From the NCBI GenBank assembly GCA_003249645.1, contig QKIH01000081.1:1-43180 (forward strand): a stretch of 43,180 nucleotides of DNA, in the 5' to 3' direction. How positions within the stretch are numbered: the stretch's first letter is position 1; each line of letters begins with the position of its first letter. Of this stretch, positions 24,479 to 33,485 are shown one piece after another. The stretch is from Desulfobulbaceae bacterium (lineage in GTDB: Bacteria; Desulfobacterota; Desulfobulbia; Desulfobulbales; Desulfocapsaceae). The position numbers and the translations under genes were made by a program. The notes beneath the pieces are model-generated. The model did no database searches. It was given only the letters and a program-made list of their open reading frames with translations, and was not told where the DNA came from.

Positions 24479-25483
24479 ATGAGTGTGAAAATTGGTATCA
24501 ACGGTTTTGGCCGAATCGGTAGAAATATATTCAGAGCGATGTACAAGGACAGCGCCTTTGCCGACATTGAAGTCGTTGCAATCAACGACCTGACTGATAA
24601 TAAGACGCTGGCTCACCTGCTGAAATACGACTCTGTAATGGGTGTGTTTGAAAAGGATGTCGACTATGATGACAAGGGCATTATCATTGACGGAAAGCAT
24701 ATTGCGGTATCAGAGCAGAGAAATCCTGCCGACATCCCCTGGGGTGATTCCGGTGCTGAGTATGTTGCTGAATGTACCGGCATCTTCAGAGACGCAGATT
24801 CTGCTCAGGCTCATATCGATGCTGGAGCAAGCAAGGTGATCATTTCCGCACCAGCCAAGGGCAATGTAAAAACATTTGTCATGGGTGTGAATGAGGATGA
24901 TTATGATCCCACCATTCATCATGTTGTTTCAAACGCATCGTGCACAACCAACTGTCTCGCGCCGTTTGCAAAAGTCATTCTTGACAATTTCGGTATTGAG
25001 TGCGGCCTCATGACCACTGTTCATGCCTATACCGGTGATCAGAGACTGCTCGATTTCCCTCATTCTGATCCAAGAAGGGCAAGAGCAGCCGCTCTTTCCA
25101 TGATACCGACCAAGACCGGTGCTGCAGCGGCTGTTTCTCTTGTTATTCCTGAACTTAAAGGGAAGTTCGACGGTCTTGCTGTGCGTGTGCCGACACCAAC
25201 TGTTTCAATTGTTGATGCTGTTATGGAAGTGGAGAGAGAAACAAGTGTTGAAGAGGTGAATAAGGCCCTGAAGGAGGCTGCTAACAGGTATCTTGGTTAT
25301 ACCGATCTGCCTCTGGTTTCCATCGACTTTCAAGGTAACTCCCACTCCTCGATCGTAGACGGACAGTGTACTAAGGTAATCGGTAAAACCGTAAAGGTTA
25401 TGAGCTGGTATGATAATGAGTGGGGCTATTCCAACAGAATGCTCGATCTTATTCTTCACATGAATGCAAATAAGCCGGTCTAA
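24479..25483 (+). CDS. gap: Glyceraldehyde-3-phosphate dehydrogenase, type I
   Basis: A 334-residue glycolytic/gluconeogenic dehydrogenase. The N-terminal Rossmann motif is INGFGRIGRNIFRAM, and AINDLTDNKTLAHLLKYDSV carries the Asp expected of NAD-dependent enzymes. The catalytic cysteine is Cys155 in SNASCTTNCLAP. The late conserved motif is WYDNEWGYSNRM. AAGGAG gives a strong ribosome site 41 bases after glgA. A good terminator follows, closing the aroK-aroC-glgA-gap stretch. Confidence 0.98.
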   Translation: MSVKIGINGFGRIGRNIFRAMYKDSAFADIEVVAINDLTDNKTLAHLLKYDSVMGVFEKDVDYDDKGIIIDGKHIAVSEQRNPADIPWGDSGAEYVAECTGIFRDADSAQAHIDAGASKVIISAPAKGNVKTFVMGVNEDDYDPTIHHVVSNASCTTNCLAPFAKVILDNFGIECGLMTTVHAYTGDQRLLDFPHSDPRRARAAALSMIPTKTGAAAAVSLVIPELKGKFDGLAVRVPTPTVSIVDAVMEVERETSVEEVNKALKEAANRYLGYTDLPLVSIDFQGNSHSSIVDGQCTKVIGKTVKVMSWYDNEWGYSNRMLDLILHMNANKPV

Positions 25484-25508
25484 TTTTCAAAAATATCTCA
25501 CCTTACAG

Positions 25509-25546
25509 AACTCCCGAATCCGGTCAGGATTTGGGAGTTTTTTTTT
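25509..25546 (+). terminator. Intrinsic terminator after gap
   Basis: AACTCCCGAATCC (25509-25521) pairs with GGATTTGGGAGTT (25527-25539) with one G-T position and a 5-base loop, followed by T to 25546. Confidence 0.9.
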
Positions 25547-25611
25547 GCTCATAAAACGCCAGCTGCCACTGCTTTCCGGTTTATGTCCTGCTGTTTTAAG
25601 GAAAACATCAA

Positions 25612-25640
25612 TTGAGCAGAGTCCGTAGATTGTATATACT
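25612..25640 (+). promoter_or_regulatory. Candidate promoter for the dikinase-like gene
   Basis: TTGAGC (25612-25617) and TATACT (25635-25640) with a 17-base spacer, about 60 bases before the start codon and after the gap terminator. Confidence 0.5.
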
Positions 25641-25702
25641 GAAAGAAGATATCGCTATTCCCGCACATTTTCAAATGTGAACCTTTACATAGATGGGCTG
25701 TT

Positions 25703-28700
25703 ATGAAAGAGATGGATGTTCCTGCAGGTCTGGATTCTGATGCTCTCAAGGCCAACCTGCTTGAGACTGCTGGTGAAGTAGTGCTTGATCCCATGTACAT
25801 ACCTCTATTGGAGATGATAGAAAAGTACAAAGGGGTGCACGGTCGCCTTGAAAAACTATTATATGAAATCAGCCATCCGTTCAGGAACTGGTCCATGATC
25901 CTGCCACATTTAAGAGGTTTTGTGCTGCAGAATTTTGTTCAGTTCAAAAAACATGCAGACGGCCCGGAGGCGTTCACAGTCTTTACCAATATCTTTTTTG
26001 AGGCAATTAAACAGAATCTGCGTAATCCGGAGATGCTGAATCAGATCATTGAAGCGCTTCTCGCATGGGCAGATAAATCAGTGGCGTTATTCAACTCAGA
26101 GGATCTTCTGCGTTATCAGGATGCCTTAAATAAGCTGTTTAACCGTCTTCAGATCCTCGATGAGCGTGAAGATATGTTGATCATGCATGTGGTGCATGGC
26201 CAGCACTCGGTGAAAAAGATTGCTCTTCAGCTGGTTAAATTCGGTGAACAGGACGGCTGCACTTACGATTTTACTCCGATTGCACGACTCATGCAGACCA
26301 TTCTGGCACGTAATTATAGCTATTGGCTCAGTGAAGAAGATCCGCTGCCCTGGTTTCTTGAGCGTTGCGGGATATTGTTTGATGATTTCCATGCCAGTCA
26401 GATATTCACCGCGATTTCACATGATGCCTTAAGAATGCACCAGCAGGTACTCGATACTCTGAATTTGCAGGATGAGACCTTGGAAAGCCTGAAAAAGATG
26501 CTCAAACTGCCGGCCCATGTTGATATTGTTCGACTCTATAAAAAAGTGCCGTCAAAGCTTGCCGAGAGCGATAAACGGCAGGCTGAGGGAGACAGCGATG
26601 TTACACGAGAGCTTGTTCACTTCTCAGAAAATCGCAAGCTTCTTTTTCTTTTCAAGATCATGGATACCGATGGTCTCTATCTGATCCATGAGGAAACCTT
26701 GCGAGAGATCAACCGCTCGCTGGTACACATCATCAGGCAGCAGAGTTTCGAAGAGATCGAGGAGTTTCTGCTCACGGCCTTTCAGCTATTGGAGGCCAAT
26801 GTTGTCAAGTATCCTCATACTTCCCTGCAATGCATCCAGGTACTTGGCGGGGAGGTGTTTGACCGTGGCAACAGCCGAATGGTCGAGGCCTTTCTCTGGG
26901 GGGTGGTCCGTTTTGGATTCCAGTACGCCAACGTTATCGGGGTGGATGAGGACTGGCAGCCGCTGGTAAACCCGGCGCATCTCAGCAACATCAGGGTTTG
27001 GCTGCATCTTATAATGCGTGAACCGAAATGGTGCGGCACGCTGTTTTCGGCTCTTATCATCAATATCAGGCTTTCAGGAACCTGTATAAAGGATACAGAC
27101 CTGTTTCAGCGCGACATCACAGAGCTTCTCAATCACCCGATTGAACCCATTTATAATCTGGCAAAGCAGTTTACCAAACTGATGCCGGTCTTTTTCAACG
27201 AGATCGGCTCGGAAGGTGAGCTCCGTGATGTCTCAACCGAGCTTGATGAAATTCATAAACGAAAAGACCTGCTCATTCATTTTCTCAGGAAACAGGGGCA
27301 TGTAGAGAGCTCGAACCTGATTGTTTATTTCATCAAAGCAATATTGATGTTCTGGAAAACAAAAAATAAAGAGCTGCTGCTGCCCTTTCTCCCACCAGAA
27401 GTGTATAAGCAGGTAGACACTACAGGCCTATTCGTTGATGATCAGTATCGGATAGCAGACCGGGTGTGGGCCCATTTCCGTTTTACAGTGGTCCATGATT
27501 ATCTGCAGATAAAAAGTGAGGAATTGTCAGCATTTCTGGCAAAACAAGATGATATCGAGCCGCAGGAGCTGAGACGCTTCGAATTACTGGTGCAGATGCT
27601 TAAACTGGTCTTTCAGAAGTACAATCTGGGTTTTCAGGAACTCAAGCTTGAGCTTGAAGATGCTGCAAGAGACGGCTTTCCGCAGATGATAGATTTGCTT
27701 AAAGTGCTAGAGACGGGAGATACAACCAAGAGCCTTTCTGCATTGCTTGACCATCTTGAAGAGTTGAAAGAGATAATTTTATCACCTGAGCGTTTCCCTG
27801 TCCGTGAAGATATTTATTATAAAAGACACATTGCTGTCGACATCCCATCGGTGTACGGGAAGTATCGTGAAAGAAAATTTGACGCTTTAAGTCTTACTTT
27901 CAGACTGGAAAATCTTGCCAATATCTATCTGGAAAAACTGCCCGATACGGTTAATCTCACCTTTATCACCCAGGCGACTTTCTATTCCATTGCCGGATGC
28001 ATCAGGTTGTTCATGCGGGCACTTAAAGTAGATGGCATTACCTCCAGAAGGCTGGATACCTATCTTTCGCTGTTAAACTCATCATTAAAGATCAGAAGAT
28101 TCTCCTATACACAGTATCTCGATATCTTCCGTGGTCTCTCAGAAGGTGTAAAAGATATTATTTATTCCTACTACACCAATATTCATCAGAATAACCTGTC
28201 GATCATTATTTCACAGATCGGACCTGAAAATCTGAAGGATAAATATCGCAGTCTGTGGATTGAAGGAGAAAATATCAATAATGTTCACAGACTCTCTGAG
28301 GCGTTTTTCCGTGACCTGATTGCAACCACTTTTGGCTTGCAGTACCTTGATAACTTTATTGTTTCTATTATTTATACCCTTGAAAGTCAGCGTGATACCC
28401 TGGATGGTGATATGCTCGACCTTCTCATGAGTTATAATCCCAATAAAGTTGTTTCACTGCTCAATGACATTAACCCTTATACCCACAATCTTATTCATCT
28501 TGGTAACAAGGGGTATAATCTGGTTACCCTGACACGGGATAATATCCCGGTTCCCCCGGCATTTGTCATTACGACGGAAGTTTTCAGGTGCCGTGACGTT
28601 GTTTTTGGCCTGAACCAGGCACGGGAAGAGTTTATGCAGCAGGTCCACTCGTCGCTGCTTCAGATTGAGCAGCAGACCGGATCAGTTTTCGGTTCCCCGG

Positions 28701-29980
28701 AAAAACCGCTTCTTCTTTCTGTGAGAAGTGGTGGTGCTATCTCCATGCCAGGCATGATGGCAACTGTTCATAACGTCGGTTATAACGAAGATCTTATTGA
28801 AGAGTATATAGAAAACGGCGGCGACGGCTTTGTTGCCTGGGATAATTATCGTCGTTTTCTCCAGTCCTGGGCGATGATAACCGGTATGCAGCGCGAAGAT
28901 TTTCAGGTGCTGATGAACGAAGCAAAGGCAAGGCACAGGGTGCGGCTGAAACGTCAGTTTACGCCGGACCAGATGAAAGAGCTTGCCTTGAGTTACCAGA
29001 AGCTTATCCGTCAGCGCGGCATCGGTATCCCTGATGATCCATGGCTGCAGCTGGTCAATGCTGTTCAGCTGGTGCTTGATTCCTGGGGCAATGTCAAGGC
29101 TTCTGAATATCGATCGATCATGGATGTTTCCGATGCCTGGGGTACGGCAGTTATCGTCCAGGCAATGGTCTACGGAAATAAGAGTGAGCAGGCCGGATCG
29201 GGGGTTCTTTTTACTTCTCATCCCTATCGCAAAGTACAGCGTGTAGCACTGTGGGGCGATTACGCCTATGGTGATCAGGGAGAAGATATCGTGTCAGGTC
29301 TCGTTACCAGTTGCGCCATTTCTGTTGAGCAGGCCGAGATAGACGGCCGCGCCATCGATGAGACTCTTGAAGTCCGTTTCCCCGAAATATATAAGAGGCT
29401 GCTCAGTATTTCCCGTGAGCTGGTGTATGAGAAACGGTGGAATCCGCAGGAGATCGAGTTTACCTTTGAAGGACCCTTGTCGGAAAATCTCTTTATCCTG
29501 CAGACCCGCGACATGATTACCATTAAAAAGAAAGAACACCTCAATGTCTTTGTCGAAACCAAGGATCTGGCCACCTCTTTACTGGGGCAAGGCGTGGGCG
29601 TTTCCGGATCAGCCCTCTCGGGAAGAGCCGTTTTTACCGAAGAAAATATTGTTCAGCTGCGTCATCAGGATCCTGAAACTCCGCTTATTCTGATCAGGCA
29701 GGATACTGTACCCGAGGATATCAAAGTGATCAATATGGCTGATGGTCTTCTGACTTCTCGTGGAGGACAGACCTCGCATGCTTCGGTCGTAGCTGTCCGA
29801 CTGGAGAAGACCTGTGTCGTTGGCTGTAAACAGCTGAGAGTTTACGAGACAAAAAATTACTGTGAGATAGCAGACAGACGGATTGAGCTTGGTGACAGAA
29901 TCTCCATTGATGGTCGAAACGGGCTGTTCCTGGCAGGCAATCACCAGACAAAAGAAGAATTCCATATTTTACCGATATAG
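25703..29980 (+). CDS. Dikinase-like protein: unknown ~900-residue N-terminus, PPDK-type ATP-grasp and phosphohistidine domains
   Basis: A 1425-residue protein. Residues 1 to ~920 are Leu- and charge-rich, mostly helical in look, and match nothing I can name. From ~930 a PPDK/PEP-synthase N-terminal ATP-grasp begins: LGNKGYNLVTLTRDNIPVPP, then LLSVRSGGAISMPGMMATVH (Arg1008), GSGVLFTSHPYRKVQ, GDQGEDIVSGLVTS and FILQTRDM. The swivelling phosphohistidine domain follows with GGQTSHASVVA (phospho-accepting His1359). The protein ends with that domain, so the C-terminal PEP/pyruvate TIM barrel of true PPDK is absent. It should therefore phosphorylate His from ATP and pass the phosphate to an unknown acceptor, perhaps bound by the N-terminus. 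Water-dikinase or rifampin-phosphotransferase roles are analogies only. It has its own promoter candidate and lies after glgA and gap. The ribosome site is weak. Confidence 0.85.
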   Translation: MKEMDVPAGLDSDALKANLLETAGEVVLDPMYIPLLEMIEKYKGVHGRLEKLLYEISHPFRNWSMILPHLRGFVLQNFVQFKKHADGPEAFTVFTNIFFEAIKQNLRNPEMLNQIIEALLAWADKSVALFNSEDLLRYQDALNKLFNRLQILDEREDMLIMHVVHGQHSVKKIALQLVKFGEQDGCTYDFTPIARLMQTILARNYSYWLSEEDPLPWFLERCGILFDDFHASQIFTAISHDALRMHQQVLDTLNLQDETLESLKKMLKLPAHVDIVRLYKKVPSKLAESDKRQAEGDSDVTRELVHFSENRKLLFLFKIMDTDGLYLIHEETLREINRSLVHIIRQQSFEEIEEFLLTAFQLLEANVVKYPHTSLQCIQVLGGEVFDRGNSRMVEAFLWGVVRFGFQYANVIGVDEDWQPLVNPAHLSNIRVWLHLIMREPKWCGTLFSALIINIRLSGTCIKDTDLFQRDITELLNHPIEPIYNLAKQFTKLMPVFFNEIGSEGELRDVSTELDEIHKRKDLLIHFLRKQGHVESSNLIVYFIKAILMFWKTKNKELLLPFLPPEVYKQVDTTGLFVDDQYRIADRVWAHFRFTVVHDYLQIKSEELSAFLAKQDDIEPQELRRFELLVQMLKLVFQKYNLGFQELKLELEDAARDGFPQMIDLLKVLETGDTTKSLSALLDHLEELKEIILSPERFPVREDIYYKRHIAVDIPSVYGKYRERKFDALSLTFRLENLANIYLEKLPDTVNLTFITQATFYSIAGCIRLFMRALKVDGITSRRLDTYLSLLNSSLKIRRFSYTQYLDIFRGLSEGVKDIIYSYYTNIHQNNLSIIISQIGPENLKDKYRSLWIEGENINNVHRLSEAFFRDLIATTFGLQYLDNFIVSIIYTLESQRDTLDGDMLDLLMSYNPNKVVSLLNDINPYTHNLIHLGNKGYNLVTLTRDNIPVPPAFVITTEVFRCRDVVFGLNQAREEFMQQVHSSLLQIEQQTGSVFGSPEKPLLLSVRSGGAISMPGMMATVHNVGYNEDLIEEYIENGGDGFVAWDNYRRFLQSWAMITGMQREDFQVLMNEAKARHRVRLKRQFTPDQMKELALSYQKLIRQRGIGIPDDPWLQLVNAVQLVLDSWGNVKASEYRSIMDVSDAWGTAVIVQAMVYGNKSEQAGSGVLFTSHPYRKVQRVALWGDYAYGDQGEDIVSGLVTSCAISVEQAEIDGRAIDETLEVRFPEIYKRLLSISRELVYEKRWNPQEIEFTFEGPLSENLFILQTRDMITIKKKEHLNVFVETKDLATSLLGQGVGVSGSALSGRAVFTEENIVQLRHQDPETPLILIRQDTVPEDIKVINMADGLLTSRGGQTSHASVVAVRLEKTCVVGCKQLRVYETKNYCEIADRRIELGDRISIDGRNGLFLAGNHQTKEEFHILPI

Positions 29981-30109
29981 TTCCATGCTCCTCAAATATC
30001 TAGGTTTTATAGGAATAGTCATGGACAATTTGTTTCGTAGGAGTATAATAAAAAAATAGAATCATTCGTCTTCCTAACTGCTAAATATTACTCGATAAGA
30101 GGTGTTTTG

Positions 30110-30331
30110 ATGTCCAGAAAAGAATTCCTTAAAGGACCAAAATTGTTCTCTCTTGCCAGAAAAAAGGCTCTTCTTCTTGATATCCCTCAGGAAAAGGGGG
30201 TGAAGCTTGATGAATTGATTGGACGTATTCAAACAAAGGAAGGAAATGAAGTCTGTTTCAGGAGAAAAACTACCTGTACCCAGTCAGACTGCTGTTGGCA
30301 GGCTTCCTGCTCAGCCTCCATGGAAATCTAA
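30110..30331 (+). CDS. Small SAP/Rho-N-like protein with Cys cluster
   Basis: A 73-residue protein starting at ATG 30110 behind AAGAGG. An N-terminal helical SAP/Rho-N-like part (ARKKALLLDIPQEKGVKLDE) leads to LIGRIQTKEGNEVCF, then a cysteine cluster, CTQSDCCWQASC. I recall the pattern EGNxxCF...C-x-x-x-x-C-x-W-x-x-x-C from small delta-proteobacterial proteins annotated as SAP or Rho-N domain. Four of its cysteines could bind a metal. Function is unknown. It stands alone, convergent with the DUF2892 gene. Confidence 0.7.
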   Translation: MSRKEFLKGPKLFSLARKKALLLDIPQEKGVKLDELIGRIQTKEGNEVCFRRKTTCTQSDCCWQASCSASMEI

Positions 30332-30374
30332 CTGGGCAAAGATATTTAAGAGAGAGGTACCGATTGCTGATTGA

Positions 30375-30590
30375 TCAGTTCTTCCTTTCTTCAGGGACTC
30401 CCATCGCTTTGAGGATCATTGCCATCGGGCAAAATTTGCTCAAGCCGAACTGGAACAGGTTCGCACCTACGAAAGCGGTAAGCCATAACCAGTATTTGCT
30501 CATGAAAATAGGGCTTGCCTCAACTCCAAGTGCAAGGCTGACTAAAATAAATAAGCCGGCGACGGTATGAACCCAGTCTGTAACAATCAT
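30375..30590 (-). CDS. DUF2892 (YgaP-like) small membrane protein
   Basis: A 71-residue protein with two membrane spans (~7-25 and ~35-55). The second is followed by the conserved SKFCPMAMILKAMGV ending typical of DUF2892, the membrane part of YgaP rhodaneses. There is no rhodanese domain here. It has a strong GGAGGGG ribosome site and lies 27 bases downstream of an ArsR regulator on the same strand, a pairing often seen with sulfur or metal stress genes. Confidence 0.88.
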   Translation of the reverse strand: MIVTDWVHTVAGLFILVSLALGVEASPIFMSKYWLWLTAFVGANLFQFGLSKFCPMAMILKAMGVPEERKN

Positions 30591-30617
30591 GTTCCCCTCC
30601 CTTTGATAATCTTAATA

Positions 30618-30905
30618 TCAGTAATCCGGGCAAAACAGTGAACTCATTTTTTGAATGAGATGCAGGATGCGCGGATCTGAGATCTTGTTATAAATGAAAT
30701 TTGCGTCCTTGCGGTAATCGATAATTCCTTGATTTCGCAGAATGTTCAGGTGCTGCGATACGTTGGCATTGGTCGTTTTGACTTCTTTTCTGATATCTCC
30801 AACGGATAGCTCCCCTTCCTGAAGCAGGCAGAGGATTTTAAGCCGGATTGGATGCGACATCGATTTTAACAGTTTGGACATTGCTTCAATTTGTTCTTCT
30901 TTCAT
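30618..30905 (-). CDS. ArsR-family transcriptional regulator
   Basis: A 95-residue winged-helix repressor: LLKSMSHPIRLKILCLLQEG, then the recognition helix region TTNANVSQHLNILRNQGII and a wing ending with NKISDPRIL. It lacks the ELCVCDL metal-binding motif of ArsR proper; Cys25 and a C-terminal Cys (SLFCPDY) could act in thiol sensing, as in persulfide-sensing members of this family. It probably autoregulates the two-gene unit with DUF2892. The inducer is not readable from sequence. Confidence 0.9.
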   Translation of the reverse strand: MKEEQIEAMSKLLKSMSHPIRLKILCLLQEGELSVGDIRKEVKTTNANVSQHLNILRNQGIIDYRKDANFIYNKISDPRILHLIQKMSSLFCPDY

Positions 30906-31329
30906 AAAAAGTTCACCAGGGATGGAGGATAAGGATATTTTAGTATTTAATTTAATTGACGGTTTGCGTTTGTAAAGTATTTTTTATATCTGAAGAAAAA
31001 AGATGGAAAAGAGGTAAATCGCAATTACTGTATAGATCACTCGGAACAGCTCGAAATGTTTCGTTTTATTCCCGTGAAAACAAGAAGATATTCCCATGTT
31101 AATTTTTTTCTGGCCAAGTCAGAAAAAATATGTTCCATTAAAAACATAAGTAAATTTGATGAATATAATAAATTATTCTTGCACGGTTGTTTCGGTAGTT
31201 TCACCTTTTTCCCACACTGCAATTTAAATAAGGGGTATCATGGTAAAAATTCAGGGTGTGGTGTCTTTAACAGACGGTGAAACAGAATCCGATTGTAAAT
31301 GTTAAATTGCTAGAAGAGGAGAATAGCCG
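30906..31329. other. Divergent intergenic region between ArsR and acs; no gene seen
   Basis: 424 AT-rich bases that must contain the promoters of arsR and acs. A 74-codon plus-strand frame at 31056-31280 has no ribosome site and no family resemblance. An AT-rich inverted repeat, TTTTTTCTG and CAGAAAAAA separated by 7 bases, lies near 31105-31130. I found no convincing sigma70 or sigma54 promoter for acs and no clear riboswitch. Confidence 0.4.
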
Positions 31330-33324
31330 ATGAGTCCCGCAGACGAAAAGATAGAAAGCCTTTTGAGTGAACAACGCCTTTTTGATCCGCCTGTTGAGGG
31401 TAGGGATGCTGCGCAGGTTAAAAGCATGGAAGAGTACGAAGCGATGTACAATCGTTCCATGGAAGATCCAGAAGGATACTGGGGAGATCGCGCCGGAGAG
31501 CTTGTTACCTGGTATAAAAAGTGGGACAAGGTTGTTGAGGCTGATCTTTATAAGCCTGAAGTAAAATGGTTTGAAGGTGGTAAGCTCAATGTGTCCTATA
31601 ACTGCCTTGATCGTCATATCGAGGCGGGCAAAGGAGGCAAGGCTGCCCTGATCTGGCAGGGAGAGCCGGAGGAGGATGTCAGGACATATACATATAGTCA
31701 GCTTAAGGATGAGGTGTGTCGTTTTGCCAATGTATTGAAAAAGAAAGGGGTGAAGCGAGGAGACCGGGTTGCTGTATATCTGCCGATGATTCCCGAGCTG
31801 GCTATCACACTCCTTGCCTGTACCAGAATTGGGGCAATGCACTCGGTGGTTTTTGCCGGATTCTCTGCAATCAGTCTGCAGAATCGTATCCAGGACTGCG
31901 AGGCCAAAGTGCTTGTTACTGCAGATGCCGTCTTACGTGCCGGAAAAACCATCCCATTGAAGCCAAATGCTGATGAGGCGATGGATGAATGCGACACGGT
32001 TGAAACCTGTATCGTTGTCAAACGTGCCGGAAACGACGTTGATATGGAAGATGATCGCGACTTCTGGTGGGAAGAAGAGATGGCAGCCTCAGATATCCAG
32101 GCCGAATGTGAGCCGGAGCAGATGGATGCTGAGGATATTCTCTTCATTCTTTATACTTCGGGATCGACCGGTCAGCCCAAAGGTGTAGTACATACGACCG
32201 GTGGTTATCTGACCTATGCTATGCATACCACCCAACTGGTCTTTGACCTCAAGGATGAAGACATTTACTGGTGTACTGCAGATATCGGCTGGATTACCGG
32301 TCACTCCTATATATTATATGGTCCTCTTGGACTTGGCGGAACTTCTCTGATGTTTGAAGGGGTGCCGTCCTATCCGGGGCCTGACCGTTTCTGGCAGATT
32401 GTCGAAAAATTCAAGGTCAATATCTTTTATACAGCGCCGACTGTTATTCGTGCTTTGATGCGCTTTGGAGAGGAACCGGTAAATAAGTATGATATTTCAT
32501 CTCTCAGGCTTCTTGGATCAGTTGGAGAGCCGATTAATCCTGAAGCGTGGATGTGGTATCATCTGCATGTGGGTAAAGGAAAGCTGCCTATCGTTGATAC
32601 CTGGTGGCAGACCGAGACCGGCGGAATTATGATTTCTGCCCTTCCCTATGCAACTCCGCTGAAACCGGGCTCTGCTACCAGACCGCTTCCCGGTATTGAT
32701 GCCGCTATTGTTGATGATGAAGGAAACCCTGCCTCTGCAAACGAAGGCGGACGCCTGATTATAAGAAAGGCCTGGCCGGGTATGCTCCGTGGTGTCTTTA
32801 AAAATCCGGATCGTTATAAATCAACATACTTTGATGCTTTTCCGGGTAATTATGATGCCGGGGACGGGGCCCGTTGCGACGAAGACGGTTACTTCTGGAT
32901 CATGGGACGGCTTGACGATGTTATTAACGTATCAGGACATAGGCTGGGTACAGCGGAGATCGAGTCGGCACTGGTATCCCATTATGCGGTAGCTGAGGCC
33001 GCTGTTGTCGGTATGCCCCATCCTATCAAGGGGCAGGCTATCTATGCCTATGTAACCTTAAATGCCAACGTAGATGAAACACCAGAGCTGCTTGCAGAAC
33101 TCAGAGTCCATGTGCGTGGTGAAATCGGACCGATTGCATCACCCGATGCAATCCAGTATGCGCCGGGTCTGCCGAAAACACGAAGTGGCAAGATCATGCG
33201 CCGCGTACTGAGAAAAATCGCCGCCAACGATTTTGAAAATTTTGGTGATACTTCGACCCTTGCTGATCCTGCAGTTATTGACGATCTGATAAAGGGGAAA
33301 AGAGCATTGGAAGGGGCCAGGTAA
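31330..33324 (+). CDS. acs: Acetyl-CoA synthetase (AMP-forming)
   Basis: A 664-residue ligase that activates acetate to acetyl-CoA via acetyl-AMP. ANL-family motifs are complete: ILYTSGSTGQPKGVVHTTGG (P-loop-like), DTWWQTETGGIMISALP, and GRLDDVINVSGHRLGTAEIE at the hinge. The regulatory/catalytic lysine is Lys621 in LPKTRSGKIMRRVLRK, the site usually acetylated to switch Acs off. GAGGAG precedes the ATG. It is followed on the same strand by DUF294, a DnaQ-like exonuclease, DUF4212 and a solute symporter, which together look like an acetate uptake-activation module. Confidence 0.97.
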   Translation: MSPADEKIESLLSEQRLFDPPVEGRDAAQVKSMEEYEAMYNRSMEDPEGYWGDRAGELVTWYKKWDKVVEADLYKPEVKWFEGGKLNVSYNCLDRHIEAGKGGKAALIWQGEPEEDVRTYTYSQLKDEVCRFANVLKKKGVKRGDRVAVYLPMIPELAITLLACTRIGAMHSVVFAGFSAISLQNRIQDCEAKVLVTADAVLRAGKTIPLKPNADEAMDECDTVETCIVVKRAGNDVDMEDDRDFWWEEEMAASDIQAECEPEQMDAEDILFILYTSGSTGQPKGVVHTTGGYLTYAMHTTQLVFDLKDEDIYWCTADIGWITGHSYILYGPLGLGGTSLMFEGVPSYPGPDRFWQIVEKFKVNIFYTAPTVIRALMRFGEEPVNKYDISSLRLLGSVGEPINPEAWMWYHLHVGKGKLPIVDTWWQTETGGIMISALPYATPLKPGSATRPLPGIDAAIVDDEGNPASANEGGRLIIRKAWPGMLRGVFKNPDRYKSTYFDAFPGNYDAGDGARCDEDGYFWIMGRLDDVINVSGHRLGTAEIESALVSHYAVAEAAVVGMPHPIKGQAIYAYVTLNANVDETPELLAELRVHVRGEIGPIASPDAIQYAPGLPKTRSGKIMRRVLRKIAANDFENFGDTSTLADPAVIDDLIKGKRALEGAR

Positions 33325-33366
33325 CATAGGCCCGTTAAATGGAAAGGAAACGGATAATCGCAATAA

Positions 33367-33393
33367 GCGGGGTTTTTTCGCAGGAAGCCCCGC
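33367..33393. repeat. GC-rich hairpin after acs
   Basis: GCGGGG (33367-33372) and CCCCGC (33388-33393) with a 15-base loop. There is no T-run on either strand, so it is at best an mRNA-processing or stability element between acs and the DUF294 gene. Confidence 0.35.
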
Positions 33394-33485
33394 AGGGCGA
33401 TTTACACCATAAATTGAAGACTGCGCGATTTATTTTTTTTGCCAGAGCAATGTATCGTTAACAAATAATTGTAACGGAGGTGTAT

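Noticed and set aside
25703..29980. Calling the 1425-residue protein PEP synthase, PPDK or rifampin phosphotransferase
   Set aside because: The PEP/pyruvate barrel is absent, and the N-terminal 900 residues and domain order do not match rifampin phosphotransferase.
31179..31194. Possible sigma54 (-24/-12) promoter upstream of acs
   Set aside because: TTGCAC-N5-TTTC has mismatches in both core elements, including the GC of the -12 box, so it is not convincing.
31056..31280. 74-codon plus-strand frame upstream of acs
   Set aside because: No ribosome site, low-complexity AT-driven composition and no family resemblance.
33367..33393. Terminator after acs
   Set aside because: A GC-rich hairpin is present but there is no T-run on either strand.
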